Positions 12,768 to 23,456 of a DNA stretch of 64,000 bases are shown piece after piece. Position numbers and translations under genes: made by a program. This DNA is from Clarireedia homoeocarpa (lineage: Eukaryota; Ascomycota; Leotiomycetes; Helotiales; Rutstroemiaceae), in the NCBI GenBank assembly GCA_001465935.1, contig LNKV01000036.1, positions 310,001 to 374,000 on the forward strand, in the 5' to 3' direction. The notes under the pieces are model-generated. The model was not told the DNA's origin. It saw only the letters and a program-made list of their open reading frames with translations, and did not search any database. The number at the start of each line of letters is the position of its first letter. The first letter of the stretch is position 1.

Positions 12768-15700
12768 GATTGCTGTTTCCGTAGTGATGTATGTGAAAGC
12801 TGTGGTTTAGGATTGTTAATTATGAAGTAATTTGGTATAGCAATGCCTCTTTTCAACAGAGGGGGAGTATATATATGTAGATAGAAATCTTGAGGACGGA
12901 TTTTCCTTGCCTATGACGCGCTTGTTCAATATTCAATAGACGTTCCCACAAGCTCGGGTGGTGACACTGTGGCTAGCACTGTATGCCGTTTTCGACTACC
13001 ACCGAGGTATGCAAAGACCAAAGACTGGTCTTTGATTCGCGATTTGTCAGTTCAAAGGGCATATTCTCCCTTTTCATGCCCTCCTCCGAGATATGTACCC
13101 TTTGTGAATTTGTAAGCTGTGGTGAGAATGTGGATACGGGCGAATAGAAGTCTGATTTGAGTATTTTGTCCACGGCATTCTATACCGAGGTTAAAATTTC
13201 TTTCGACGTTCGAAACAAGAACCCCACCAATACCGCCGCCACTATGACACTTGTAGTCTTTAAGTACAGTACTGCAGATCCGACAGCCGTACGTGGTAGT
13301 TCCACAGTACCTACGTCTTCAAGAGGAAACACTCCCGTCGGTATCGGAGTTAATCTGAGAATGATTAGGGGTACGGCTATTCAACTCGTTGGGCTGACCT
13401 GTAACTATCTTCACGCAACTTCTTTGCATTCGCTCGCCATTCCCACAGTGTCGGAACGGGGTGCTTACGAAGATAGAATATGTGACGAAGTGAGGACTGC
13501 TTCAGGTACAAGTGGCCTCGCTCGGCTGCATAACTTAAAGCTGCGTAGGAAAATTGGCAGAATTCTGACATGAATGGCAGAATTCTGACACCAAGTGCAG
13601 ATCCGTCTGACATGCAACATTCGTGCGAGTCAGAAATTTCGGGGCACCATGTGGGACAGACGCATTTCAGCAAGGGTTAGACTCATGCGATAGATCTCTC
13701 TCGGTGACGATCTCTATGGGCACAGAACATCGAAGAACATTGAGGAATATTCGCACTGCTACGAGATGGTGCATTGATGGAATGGATGCCATTCGAAGTC
13801 GAAAATGTCTCTCTTCTCCCTGTCTCTGCGTCGTTTAGATCCGATATCGAATTGCAGACGTACACGTGATTGGCTATCTCTTTGGTATGATCGAGTAGTC
13901 TCTTTTCATACGGCAAACACGGCTTCTGGTGTGAGACGAATAGCAAAACTTTTCGTATACTACTTGCACTGTTACTGCTAAGAGTCGTGGTCTTGTTCAC
14001 CGACTTCTTCTTGCCCTATCGGTCACGTATTGTTCTAGGCTGGCGTGGGAAAATATATGATTTGACGAGCTCTAGTGTGCAGCGAGGTAGAGTTTGCCTT
14101 CGTCACATGTTTCATTACATCTACATCTACTACGAAGTTTGTTACGTTCCTCTCTCTATACAAACATCTTCTTTGGCTCCTGAGATTGAATTGCCTAGCT
14201 ATCGACCCCGCGAGCAAACCTGGTTTCCTATAGCAAGCTCATATCTATTGCTCATTCCTTCAATGCTACGCAAACCGGGTGCGGAATTTCTCATGTTAAT
14301 GGTCCTGCAACCATCTTTTTGCCAATAAAGAGTTTCCCTATGGGATACTACCTCAATAAGCCAATGCTCCCCTTCAATTCAGTAGTATCGAAGATCAAGG
14401 ACCATGCATGATTGAATGTGTATAAACTCACAGAAAGGGCAATATCTATTCGTTATCCGATCTAGGCTCCTATTTGAATTCCAAAATTTGGATACTTTTG
14501 ATGGTGGATTGATGAATAATCGACCGGATAAGTAACCCAGCGGCAATGCAAAAGTTTCAATTATACATCCATGCTTATGGCTGTTTGTTGCTAGGGATTT
14601 CAATCCTACGGTCTTGCATGAGCTTCGGCGACAAGTGTTTGTAAACACCACATTCCTCATCTCCATGCGGATTCGATAACGGTCATGGTAGATCATGAGA
14701 GGGCCTCAATTTTCACTACTGAATGAATTTTGCTACGTAAATGTTATTTTGCAAGGCCCCTTCAAGCCTTCTTATACTTCCTCACTCACGATACATGGAA
14801 GCAATGAGAGGGCAGGTGTGCTAAACTTTCATAAGATAGCCAAAAGATAGCGGCAACGAGGTGGCTACGAAAGCGGCCTACATTCCTTATCTTGATCACC
14901 AACAGCAACCTTAAGAGATACTGCCGATTTGCCGTTGGCATGGTATATTCCCGGCAGGGGCTTGTATCCCCGATATTCGAGTCTAACGCAGGGTCAGACG
15001 AGCCCCGAAGCGCGGGGTCATCCTTCAGCAACATCGAGGACCCTTTTCGGAGATCCTTAGGGGAAGATGATAGATAAACTTTAATGATAGATGTTTATAC
15101 GTGAGGTCGAATTGTTTCACGGACTCTTCAATCCTTTAAACGGGCGAGGATGTTTCTCGATCCTTCTTTGACGTTGCACGACTTCTTCCGGTGCGAGAAT
15201 GGTACTGTGATGTGGAGGATGAGTGGCGATGCTGGACAATAGACGAAGGTTTACGAGGTAGGACTTGGGAGTTTGACTTTGGTGGCAATATCTCCCAATC
15301 GATTGCTGCTATCGCCCTTCACTTCCGCTCCCCTATCAAGCTCAATGAATATCCATGATTCGATCCTGAGCGATGGATCAAGCCTCACGGATCAGCAATT
15401 GACAATGTGCAAATCCTACCAGTGTCTGATGTCAAAACTCTAGGCCCAAACCCCCCAAGCAATACCATCATTGCCGACAGGTTCAGCGGAAGGCGAAATG
15501 ATCACGAGGTATCTAGAATATACCATCATGAACATCAACGTCCTACTCCGCTTATCCGAAAGACATCATCAAACTCACATCATACCAGCAACCACCGCAG
15601 TCCACTCTCAATCAGCCCTCCACGAAAACACCAACCAACCAACCAACCACCAGTCAACCAACCAACGTTAATCGGTCACCCCAAATTCAACCCATCCGAC

Positions 15701-16320
15701 CATCCCCATAATCTCACGACTTTCTAACGCTCACCCTTCAAGGTCCGGCCAACTCAATTCATCCATCTATTTAACCCAATCGAAATGGCATTGCCCATCC
15801 AACATTCCCCTCCAATGACGGCCAAACGAGACAAAGCGGCCACATAACCCCTTGGGTTGACCCTGCACCCTTTCCAAGCATATACAAGCAGATCGCCCAC
15901 GCTTCTCCACGCTTAAGCGCCCATCCCATCCTTGTTCTGCTTTCCCGTCCCGTGCTGTATCGCACTGTACGATACAGTACGTACCGTACAGTAAAGCACA
16001 AGCGAAAGAAAGGAATGACCTCCGACCAGATTCTCGGTATATCCCGTCGAGTCTCTCTCTCTCTAGCTGGCTTTGGAGACAAACGACTTGGGAATAAAAA
16101 CAAAAAAATAAAAATAAAAACCAAATATATTACCACGTTAATTTATCATCCTGCACCACGGAGAATTCATCATCTCTCACCTCTTACTTCCACTCATTCC
16201 ACTTTGGAATACTCAGCCCTGACATGAAAAAGAACTCCCCGAAAAATCCCCAAGTGGAGAGAAAATATGCTAAATCCCCACTGCTAACCAACCTACTTCA
16301 CCTATATCCCACCATCCGTC
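12768..16320. other. Long non-coding stretch upstream of the reductase
   Basis: No gene was recognised over about 3.5 kb. Short frames occur but lack family resemblance. A 15-bp direct repeat (GGCAGAATTCTGACA) occurs twice near 13556-13590. From about 15.55 kb the sequence becomes rich in simple tracts (AACC repeats around 15630-15660, GTAC-rich palindromic words around 15960-15990), leading into the repeat island. The reductase promoter must lie just above 12767. Confidence 0.5.
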
Positions 16321-16445
16321 TGTATCATCGTAAAGTAAGCAAGCAAGCAAGCCAGCCTAACCCAAGTAAACAAAGAACCAAATAAGCAAATCGCATCTCC
16401 CCTTTCTTCTCCCCCCAATCCATTCATTCATTCACCCGCAGGTGT

Positions 16446-16469
16446 GTACAGTACAGTACAGTACAGTAC
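16446..16469. repeat. ACAGT pentamer array
   Basis: Nearly five copies of a 5-bp unit make overlapping GTACAGTAC palindrome-like words. Confidence 0.9.
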
Positions 16470-16580
16470 CTATCTATAATGTAACTCTACGGTAACTACC
16501 GTTTTCTTTTTCTTTTCTCTTTTTTTTTTTTCGTATCCAGTACGCTTACGTTTACGTTTATAGCCCAAGTTAACTTAACT

Positions 16581-16613
16581 AGTCAGTCAGTCAGTCAGTC
16601 AGTCAGTCAGTCA
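16581..16613. repeat. AGTC tetramer array
   Basis: Eight perfect copies of AGTC plus one extra base. Confidence 0.95.
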
Positions 16614-16814
16614 CTTGGTCATTCTATTTGTTCGTTTAACTTGACTTATCCGAGCGTGCATGCAAGCAACTAGAATAGAAGGCAAGTACGAGTAAGTACA
16701 GTAAGTTACTGTAAAGGGCAAGAAGGGAAAGGGAAAGACAAATTGGTTTCATCTCGTCTCGTCTCATCATCGGACGAAAATGTCTGGGTTTACTCAGTTC
16801 AGTTCAGTATGGTG

Positions 16815-16839
16815 GAGTAGAGTAGAGTAGAGTAGAGTA
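16815..16839. repeat. GAGTA pentamer array
   Basis: Five perfect copies of GAGTA. Confidence 0.9.
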
Positions 16840-16865
16840 CGATGTAATGTAATGTAATTGGGGGT

Positions 16866-16900
16866 TCATGTCATGTCATGTCATGTCATGTCATGCTGTG
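16866..16900. repeat. TCATG pentamer array
   Basis: Seven perfect copies of TCATG. Confidence 0.95.
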
Positions 16901-16945
16901 TCATCTTACCTCATCGTCGTCATCAGCTAGCTAGAGAAGCTGCAT

Positions 16946-16989
16946 TAGGTAGGTAGGTAGGTGGGTAGGTAGATAGGTAGGTAGTAGGT
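16946..16989. repeat. TAGG-type imperfect array
   Basis: A tetramer array with a few substitutions (GGG, AGA variants). A related array recurs at about 17813-17835. Confidence 0.85.
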
Positions 16990-17084
16990 GTACTTACTTC
17001 CTTTCTTTCTTCACTCCCACAGCACCAACCAATTCTTGTCTGGATCCTCATCTGAATAGAATAGATAGATAAATCACGCTAGTT

Positions 17085-17108
17085 CCAGTCCCAGTCCCAG
17101 TCCCAGTC
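17085..17108. repeat. CCAGTC hexamer array
   Basis: Four perfect copies of CCAGTC. Confidence 0.9.
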
Positions 17109-17733
17109 CATGCAAATCCAACTCTTGTATTGCATTGCATTGTACTGTACTGTAGTCAGTCTTTAAATGTGTCCTCGTAACGTACAGTAATCAGTAACCA
17201 GTACAGTACGAACTTCGTAAGTATTATTTTCCGTAACTAGCAGTAACACAACCCACAAGATGGGAATTTCCAAACCCCCTTCCTTCCCCTTCCCCGCCCG
17301 AAAAATAAACCCCCCCCTTTCCCCATAAAGTTACTCGCAATCACTGCCCTGCCCTGCCCGAAACAAAACAGCCAAGTCGAACGTTACAGTCCGCATTGCA
17401 GTGCGAGTGAGTGCTCGAAAATAGATTCCCTACTGTAGCAAAGCAAGCAAGCAAGCATGCATGCAAAGTTGATTGATTGATTGATTACCCGGAAGTTGGG
17501 TGGTGGTGGTGAAACCACGATGCGGGGCGGCTGGAATACGGACTGACTGTGCTCGAATAGAACTATGAATCAATCAATCAATCGGGTGGGGCAGATAATG
17601 TAAGTAACTCGAGGCAGAACAGAACAGAAGCACAGTACAGTGCAGTAGGTAGATAAGCATGGACATGGCATGGGCAGAGAAGAATGGCATATGCGTGGGA
17701 TGCACGTGGCGGTAGGGGTTGTTGGGTTGCTTA

Positions 17734-17750
17734 GGGGGGGGGGGGGGGGG
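17734..17750. repeat. Poly-G run of 17
   Basis: An uninterrupted run of 17 G followed by a purine-rich stretch. Such runs are prone to sequencing error, so the length is uncertain. Confidence 0.85.
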
Positions 17751-17910
17751 ATGGAAGGGAAAGAGGAAGGGGAGGGAGGGATGGATGGATGAGGTGGGGA
17801 GGAGTCTGCCGAGGTAGGTAGGTAGGTAGATAGATACAGGTACATGATTGGGGATCAGAGACGAGATGGGATGGGATGGGGTAGGGGTTGGGTTGACTGA
17901 GTGAGTGAGT

Positions 17911-17962
17911 GAGATGGGAAGGGGAAGGGGAAGAGGAAGAGGAAGAGGAAGGGGAAGGCGGG
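17911..17962. repeat. Purine-only GGAAGG/GGAAGA tract
   Basis: About 50 bp of almost pure purine on the + strand, made of GGGGAA and GAGGAA units. It could form triplex-type structures. Confidence 0.8.
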
Positions 17963-18137
17963 AAAATCTAGATTGCTGCACCAGTAACGTTAAGTATTAC
18001 ATTACATCACAAGGTCTCAAATTATTCATTCCTTTTTCTTTTTTGATGCACCATTTCTTTTCTTTTCTTGGCTTGGCTTGTAACGGGGAAAAACGAGAAA
18101 AAAACAAACACAAACTGAGACAGATGGAATGGATGGA

Positions 18138-18176
18138 TGCATGGATTGAATGCATGGATTGAATGCATGGATTGAA
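18138..18176. repeat. 13-bp minisatellite, three exact copies
   Basis: The unit TGCATGGATTGAA is repeated three times without change, preceded by GATG-type repeats. Confidence 0.95.
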
Positions 18177-18832
18177 TGCCTAGTTGTAAAACGTGCAAGG
18201 CTTGGATGAGTTACTAGTAAAAGGTGCCGGAAGAAGGTAAGGTAAGGTAAGGTGCTACGCTACATTGTGCTGAGTGAGTGACGTGAGTGGTGAGTAAGTG
18301 AGTAAGTGATTCGAGAACTTTGGTGCAGTGGAAAATCCTAGGCAATGTCATGACTGGTGGAGGAGAGAAGAGAGATCAATCGGAGATTCAAAGAAGAAAA
18401 CGCGCTCCAAATTGGGCTTGAAAAATGTGTTGAATTAGAAGTGTATCTGTCATTGATATCGAGTCCATTCCATCGTTTCTCATGAAACATGCATCATCTA
18501 ACAATGGTAAAGAAGTATGTAGATGCTGGCTGCTCGCTGCTCGCTGCGTGCTAAACATCGCAATCAATATCCCATTAGGCCGTAATCCATTCCCATCCAT
18601 CTCTTCGATACGCCAAACTCCTATCCTCATCCAATGGCCCCATCCCGAGTCCAAAATCCCGAGTCCAAAAAAAAAAAAAAAAGCATTCAATCAGTCAGGC
18701 TTTCCAGACATTTCCTTTCCCATGTTCTATGCCAAAATGCCGCAAAATCCTGATATACATAAACCTACAGCTTGTTCAAGAATAATACATCAAATTCCAA
18801 AATTCCAACTCGTGAGATTCATTACTCCCCAA

Positions 18833-20893
18833 CTACATATATCCCCTTCCTTCATCTTCTCCAAATAAACTCTGTACATGATATGTCTCCCAGTTCAAGA
18901 AATCGCCCAGGTCATGTCCGAGGTTGTAGCCCATGGGGATGTATTCATCTTTGATTTTTACAAGATTGATTGGGCTGGGTGGCAGAGAATCGTCATCACT
19001 GTCATCGGCGGCAGTGGTAGGTGGAACGTCCACTTTGAGAACGACATCGCGGCGAGCGCCCGGGCCTTGGGGCGGCTGTAGTTGTTGCTGTTGTTGAGAT
19101 GGTAGTGGTGGTGGTGGCGTAATGTCGCGACTTCGTGGGAAATGAGATTGTGTTGGCGTTTGCGCCGGTTTAGGCTTGAGTTGTCCAGATTCTCGGGGCT
19201 GAGCACTGTTATAGTTGTAGTCCTGATCGCGCAATTGCGGAACCCATAGTCCACCTCTGTAATCCAGCCCATTTCCAGTACCAGCCAATTCGGTATTTAT
19301 CACTCCAGGTACCAATCCCTTGCTTGCTCTGTAATTGGCAACTTCTTTGGTACCAAGGTTGCTCACCTCCTTGGATCCATCAGATCTCGATTTCTTTCTC
19401 CTCGAAGGTGGCGCTTCCTTGACTAAGCTGCCTGTTCCTTGGTATCCGAAACTGGCCCACCATTCCAATAATGTATCTACTTCTGCATCGTCTGCCTCTT
19501 GCAGACTTTCTTCGTCGGCACCAAATCCAAATCCACCATCATCCATTGTGCCAGATATAGCCATTTGAAATGCCGTCCAATCTAATGCTTCCTCGGGACT
19601 ATTGAGAGAATCGCGACGACTACGGCAGAGAGCTTCAACGCGGATCGGGCCGTGGCGGAAAAGTGGTGATGTTAAAGTGTATGGCGTAGATGGGAGCTGA
19701 ATGTAGTCGCTAATCGAAGATGTTGCCGAATCTTGTGAAAACTCAGAATCTTGAGACAAGCTGCGTGTAGGTGTATGGGAAGTTTTGACTTGGAGTTGGG
19801 TGACTTCGGGAATTGTGGGCAAGAGAGTAGTGAGACCGGCGTTAGAACGACTGCGACTGCGGGGCCGATGAGGGGATGAGTTGCGGGGTGGTGAAGGAAA
19901 GTTAAGGTCCTCAAATGCTTGTTCGATGGCAGAAGCTTCCAAATCCTCCGAATCTGGTAAATTTGGTAGCGGTTTCTGTGATGATTGTCGGATGTTCTCT
20001 AAACTATCCGATGGCACTGAGAGTGCTGAAACTGGTTCGGCGGATGTCGGGGTTCGCGCATCGTCGGGAGTATCAACTCGAGGTAATAAATTCTCTAAAT
20101 GAAAGGGTTCCGTTGGAGAAATGGTGTCTGCCTCGAAAATTTGGTTTCCATCTAATTCGTGAGACTTGTCGACTGAACTGGACCCATCCGCATCTCGAGA
20201 GCCCTCAGAACTGCGAGCTGCGTCACTCAGAACACTTCCAATTGAAGCCTTTCTTTCATTGTCCAACCTTTTCGCCTTCTCCTCGAGTTGTTGTCGTCTG
20301 TCGGGCGTTAACATTTCGTCGACTTCGATTTTGGAGAACATCTTCCCGCTGAAGACATCGGCCATACTGGCCGTTACATCTCCTAGATGCCATCGCGCCG
20401 ATGTGTGTGGATGCGGTAAAGTCCTTCGGTGGGATTTTGGCGAGTAGTTGTGCTTTTTGGGCTTGGGCACATTGCTTTTCTTTGTCTTGGAGGCGACGAT
20501 GGATTGTGGTACGGGGGATTTCCCGGATGAAGCACTGCTGGGTGCACTGTCTTGTGAAGCCTTCATGAGATCTCGTTTTGATATGGGATTGGTCCGTGCG
20601 ACGGCGATATTAATATTAATAGGTTTGCCTCCAAGCGTACGGCTTTGGCGGGGATCGTATTGTTGCCAACCTCGCGTCGCGGCTTTCGCATCACCTAAAG
20701 CAAAGCCGACGGCTTGAAATGCTTCGTCGGTTTCTCGAATGAGCTGTTCGACGTTATTGGTGAATTCGACCATGTTGGAATTCAAAACGGATGTTGGGGT
20801 GGCGGCGATATAGTGCGAGTGGTCATTCCAGATGTATTTCTTCTTTTTCGACGATCTGACGAGAGGAAGGGGGAAGGGGAGTGTCTTTGTCAT
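18833..20893 (-). CDS. Intronless orphan protein, low-complexity, 686 residues
   Basis: I do not recognise this gene. A single open frame of 686 codons starts at the ATG at 20893. The N-terminal region has an ordered-looking stretch (EFTNNVEQLIRETDEAFQAV, about residues 43-62). The middle is Ser/Pro/Arg-rich and probably disordered, with SPPRNSSPHRPRSRSRS. An acidic/aromatic segment (DTLLEWWASFGYQ) follows, then a poly-Gln/Pro patch, and a conserved-looking C-terminus (YIPMGYNLGHDLGDFLNW). No leader or membrane helix is seen. The order of basic linker, acidic-aromatic motif and ordered tail would suit a nuclear regulatory or adaptor protein, but that is inference. It sits alone between roughly 6-kb non-coding flanks full of tandem repeats, unlike the closely spaced genes elsewhere in the window. 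Confidence 0.85.
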   Translation of the reverse strand: MTKTLPFPLPLVRSSKKKKYIWNDHSHYIAATPTSVLNSNMVEFTNNVEQLIRETDEAFQAVGFALGDAKAATRGWQQYDPRQSRTLGGKPININIAVARTNPISKRDLMKASQDSAPSSASSGKSPVPQSIVASKTKKSNVPKPKKHNYSPKSHRRTLPHPHTSARWHLGDVTASMADVFSGKMFSKIEVDEMLTPDRRQQLEEKAKRLDNERKASIGSVLSDAARSSEGSRDADGSSSVDKSHELDGNQIFEADTISPTEPFHLENLLPRVDTPDDARTPTSAEPVSALSVPSDSLENIRQSSQKPLPNLPDSEDLEASAIEQAFEDLNFPSPPRNSSPHRPRSRSRSNAGLTTLLPTIPEVTQLQVKTSHTPTRSLSQDSEFSQDSATSSISDYIQLPSTPYTLTSPLFRHGPIRVEALCRSRRDSLNSPEEALDWTAFQMAISGTMDDGGFGFGADEESLQEADDAEVDTLLEWWASFGYQGTGSLVKEAPPSRRKKSRSDGSKEVSNLGTKEVANYRASKGLVPGVINTELAGTGNGLDYRGGLWVPQLRDQDYNYNSAQPRESGQLKPKPAQTPTQSHFPRSRDITPPPPLPSQQQQQLQPPQGPGARRDVVLKVDVPPTTAADDSDDDSLPPSPINLVKIKDEYIPMGYNLGHDLGDFLNWETYHVQSLFGEDEGRGYM

Positions 20894-21770
20894 TAATACG
20901 GAATTTTCCCTCTTTTAATGGGATGGAAATGGGGGACATGGGACAATGGAGGGATGGTTTGTGTGGGTGGACTGGGTTGGACTGGGACGGTGGTGGTGGG
21001 ATTAGGATAATTAGGATATGAAAGAAATTATTATTTGGATCCTTTCATCAGCTTATCTGACGAGGTAGCTTGCGCCTCAAATAGAGAAGAATGCAACCCT
21101 CAAAGGCTGCGGTGCTGCGGATTTCTTTTTTTGAAAGCATCGCCAACTTTATAAAAGCGAGCTAGACCGGCATGGGCTGGCAGAGCGTACCGGGTAGGAA
21201 AAGTGCCGTCCTCGATCCATTTGTCGTGGGCGCCCGCGTCTACATTGCTTTTGCCTGCCCTGGTTGTGTGGTTGCTTGGTTTGCCCCGTCCTTGTGGATC
21301 CCGATCACTCCAACGCAAATTCCCCTGCTTCCTGCTTCCTGCTTCCTGCGAGCCACTCTGGGCCACTCTGGGGGCCGAGGGCCATGCATCGAGGTTGCGC
21401 GCAAAAAGTGGGGGAGCCGAGACGGAGCAGAGACGATCGCCAAAAGTGCTTTACTTTTATAGTATTACTTGCGTACAGCTTTGCGACTTTGCCATATCCA
21501 CATCCACCTCCATATCCACCTCCACCTCCATACTCATGTTATGCACAAGTGGCAAGGCGAGATGCAAGTAGCAACGCGAGATGCCCATGACGATCCAACA
21601 GGACAGATCATGTACCAAGTAGACGCAGGAATTACCGGCCCCGCTGGCTGTGTTGTGTGGTGTTGTTTGACTACTGTGCAAGCGGACAATCGGACGACTC
21701 GAGCCTTTACCAAGACCCCTCGAGGACAGAACACTCGTAAATGTGCGTAATCAGCATTCCTTCGGCCCAC

Positions 21771-21828
21771 GACTTCTCCCCTCCCGACAGTTGGATTGTG
21801 ACTTCTCCCCTCCCGACAGTTGGATTGT
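21771..21828. repeat. 29-bp tandem duplication
   Basis: Two perfect head-to-tail copies of a 29-bp unit (21771-21799 and 21800-21828). GTGTGGCATT-type decamers follow (21829-21863), then an array based on CAGGAAA (about 21862-21910). Confidence 0.9.
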
Positions 21829-22413
21829 GTGGGATTGTGTGGCATTGTGTGGCATTGTGTGGTATCCAGGAAACAGGTATCCAGGAAACAGGAAACAGGA
21901 AACAGGAAACGGACTCGCATCGAGGCTGCCTATCCTTTGTGTGACGATCGTATTTGGTTTTTTCCCACAGCTCTCCGGCGTCCGTGTTTGGCAAGACCAA
22001 CTTATTCCTTGATGTATGTATTTCTTTTGACGCTCGAGCTATCATTTTGCAATAAAAACAAAATACGTATAATATAATTCGGCACAAAGGTACCGATATG
22101 TATCTACTTGCGATCCAGATCTCAAACGTACACGGTAACCAACTTCACAATCCTTTCTCTCGAACAAGGGCGGTTTGGGAAATGCGGTTTGAGTGATGTT
22201 GTGCACTGCAAATGCGGCACAATCGTTTGGTAGAACATGAGCTTGCTAGGTTGTGCAGATGTTGATCGCACCTCGCATCTAGATTAATTTCCACAGCAGC
22301 GACACTCATCTTTCATTTCGATGTTCACCATTCAAAGTACCAAGTACTAATAAGCCAAGGCCCGGAAAAGGACGAAAAGGGCTTCTCACAATCATACGCG
22401 GAGTTAACCGCGT

Positions 22414-22448
22414 GCATAGCATAGCATAGCATAGCATAGCATAGCATA
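22414..22448. repeat. GCATA pentamer array
   Basis: Seven perfect copies of GCATA. Confidence 0.95.
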
Positions 22449-23052
22449 CAGAAGGCATGTTTGCTATGTCCCTGTTCCTTTGTGTGTTCCATAAGTTAAA
22501 GTTACCGTTTCGTATTGCATATAAAGCATCTTGACCATTTCCGAGACATCACAATCAATACATAACGTACGCTGTGTTAAGCACGCTTGTCTGGCATTCC
22601 ACCAAAGGAGCCGCGTAAATTAGCAGCAGGATGACGAAGGCGAAAGCGAGATTTGCATCTTCTTCTCCATTCACAAACTTGTGCATTCTTCTGTAAAGCT
22701 CCCTGTACCACGATTCAAGGCACACCCACAACATGGCGCATAGCATAGCTGTGCATGCTCTCAGCTGAACGAACAGTCCCAGCTTCACAGCGATATATTC
22801 CAGCACTCCGGTACGCATCCGAGGGCAGTCATTCAGCTTGCGGCATCAGTGGGATGCTCTGGACCGTTGGTCGTTGGGGGTGGAAGGAGGCAAAGCATTC
22901 AAGCCCACTGCGGGATATCACAGCACTACTATGTCAATGGGCGGACAGCTATGGGAGTCGGCGGCTACATAGAAAATGCCATGTCCCTGAAGTTGGGGAT
23001 TTTAGTTTGGCTGATTAGTTTGGCTGATTAGTTTGTCGTGCTAATGAAAATA

Positions 23053-23090
23053 GAGTGGCAGAGTGGCAGAGTGGCAGAGTGGTAGAGTGG
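23053..23090. repeat. GAGTGGCA octamer array
   Basis: Four copies (the last with one change) and a partial fifth copy of GAGTGGCA. Just upstream (about 23003-23035) a TTTGGCTGATTAG unit is repeated. Confidence 0.9.
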
Positions 23091-23345
23091 ACCATCCCAT
23101 CTCCAGTACAGAAACGGACTTGCAAGTACGAGTTTCCTACCACCATCACGTCCCTGTGACGCCCAACAGAATTAAATTACGTGATGACTCGAGTGCCGAC
23201 ATGGCAACGTACTGTGCGTGTGTGCGTTCAACACCGACCAGCACCTGCTCTGTTCCCGGTTGTGAGAACAGGAGCAACAGTACGTCCTGTGCACATTGCT
23301 GCCTGCAAAACATGCAAATTATAAATTATCCAACATACGGGGCAC

Positions 23346-23456
23346 TTCCGTCTTCCGTCCTCCGTCCTCCGTCCTGCAGCAACACTTGCAGTTCGGTCAA
23401 CCAGGAATAAGTTCTTCCGTACCAGGAATAAGTACCAGGAACACGTACCAGGAATA
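23346..23456. repeat. TCCGTCC array and ACCAGGAATAAGT repeats
   Basis: A short TCCGTCC-type array is followed by three dispersed copies of ACCAGGAATAAG within about 60 bp. Confidence 0.8.

Larger units (their letters stand above)
16321..18315. repeat. Island of many different short tandem repeats
   Basis: About 2 kb contains some 25 adjacent arrays, most of 4-6 bp units and nearly all of different unit: AAGC, ATTC, ACAGT, AGTC, CAGTT, AGTAG, TAATG, TCATG, TAGG, CCAGTC, CATTG, GATT, TCAA, GATGG, GTGA, GGAAGA, GGTAA and TGAG among them. It lies between the orphan gene ending at 18833 and the reductase starting at 12767. No open frame of note crosses it. The cause is unknown; slippage-generated expansion of non-coding DNA is the simplest reading. 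Confidence 0.85.

Noticed and set aside
17570..17981. Pro/Ser/Leu-rich frames on the minus strand
   Set aside because: They come from the poly-G and purine-rich repeats of the island.
22555..22818. 87-codon ATG-started hydrophobic frame on the minus strand
   Set aside because: It has no family resemblance, no intron or codon-use support, and lies next to a GCATA array. It could be real but is unsupported.
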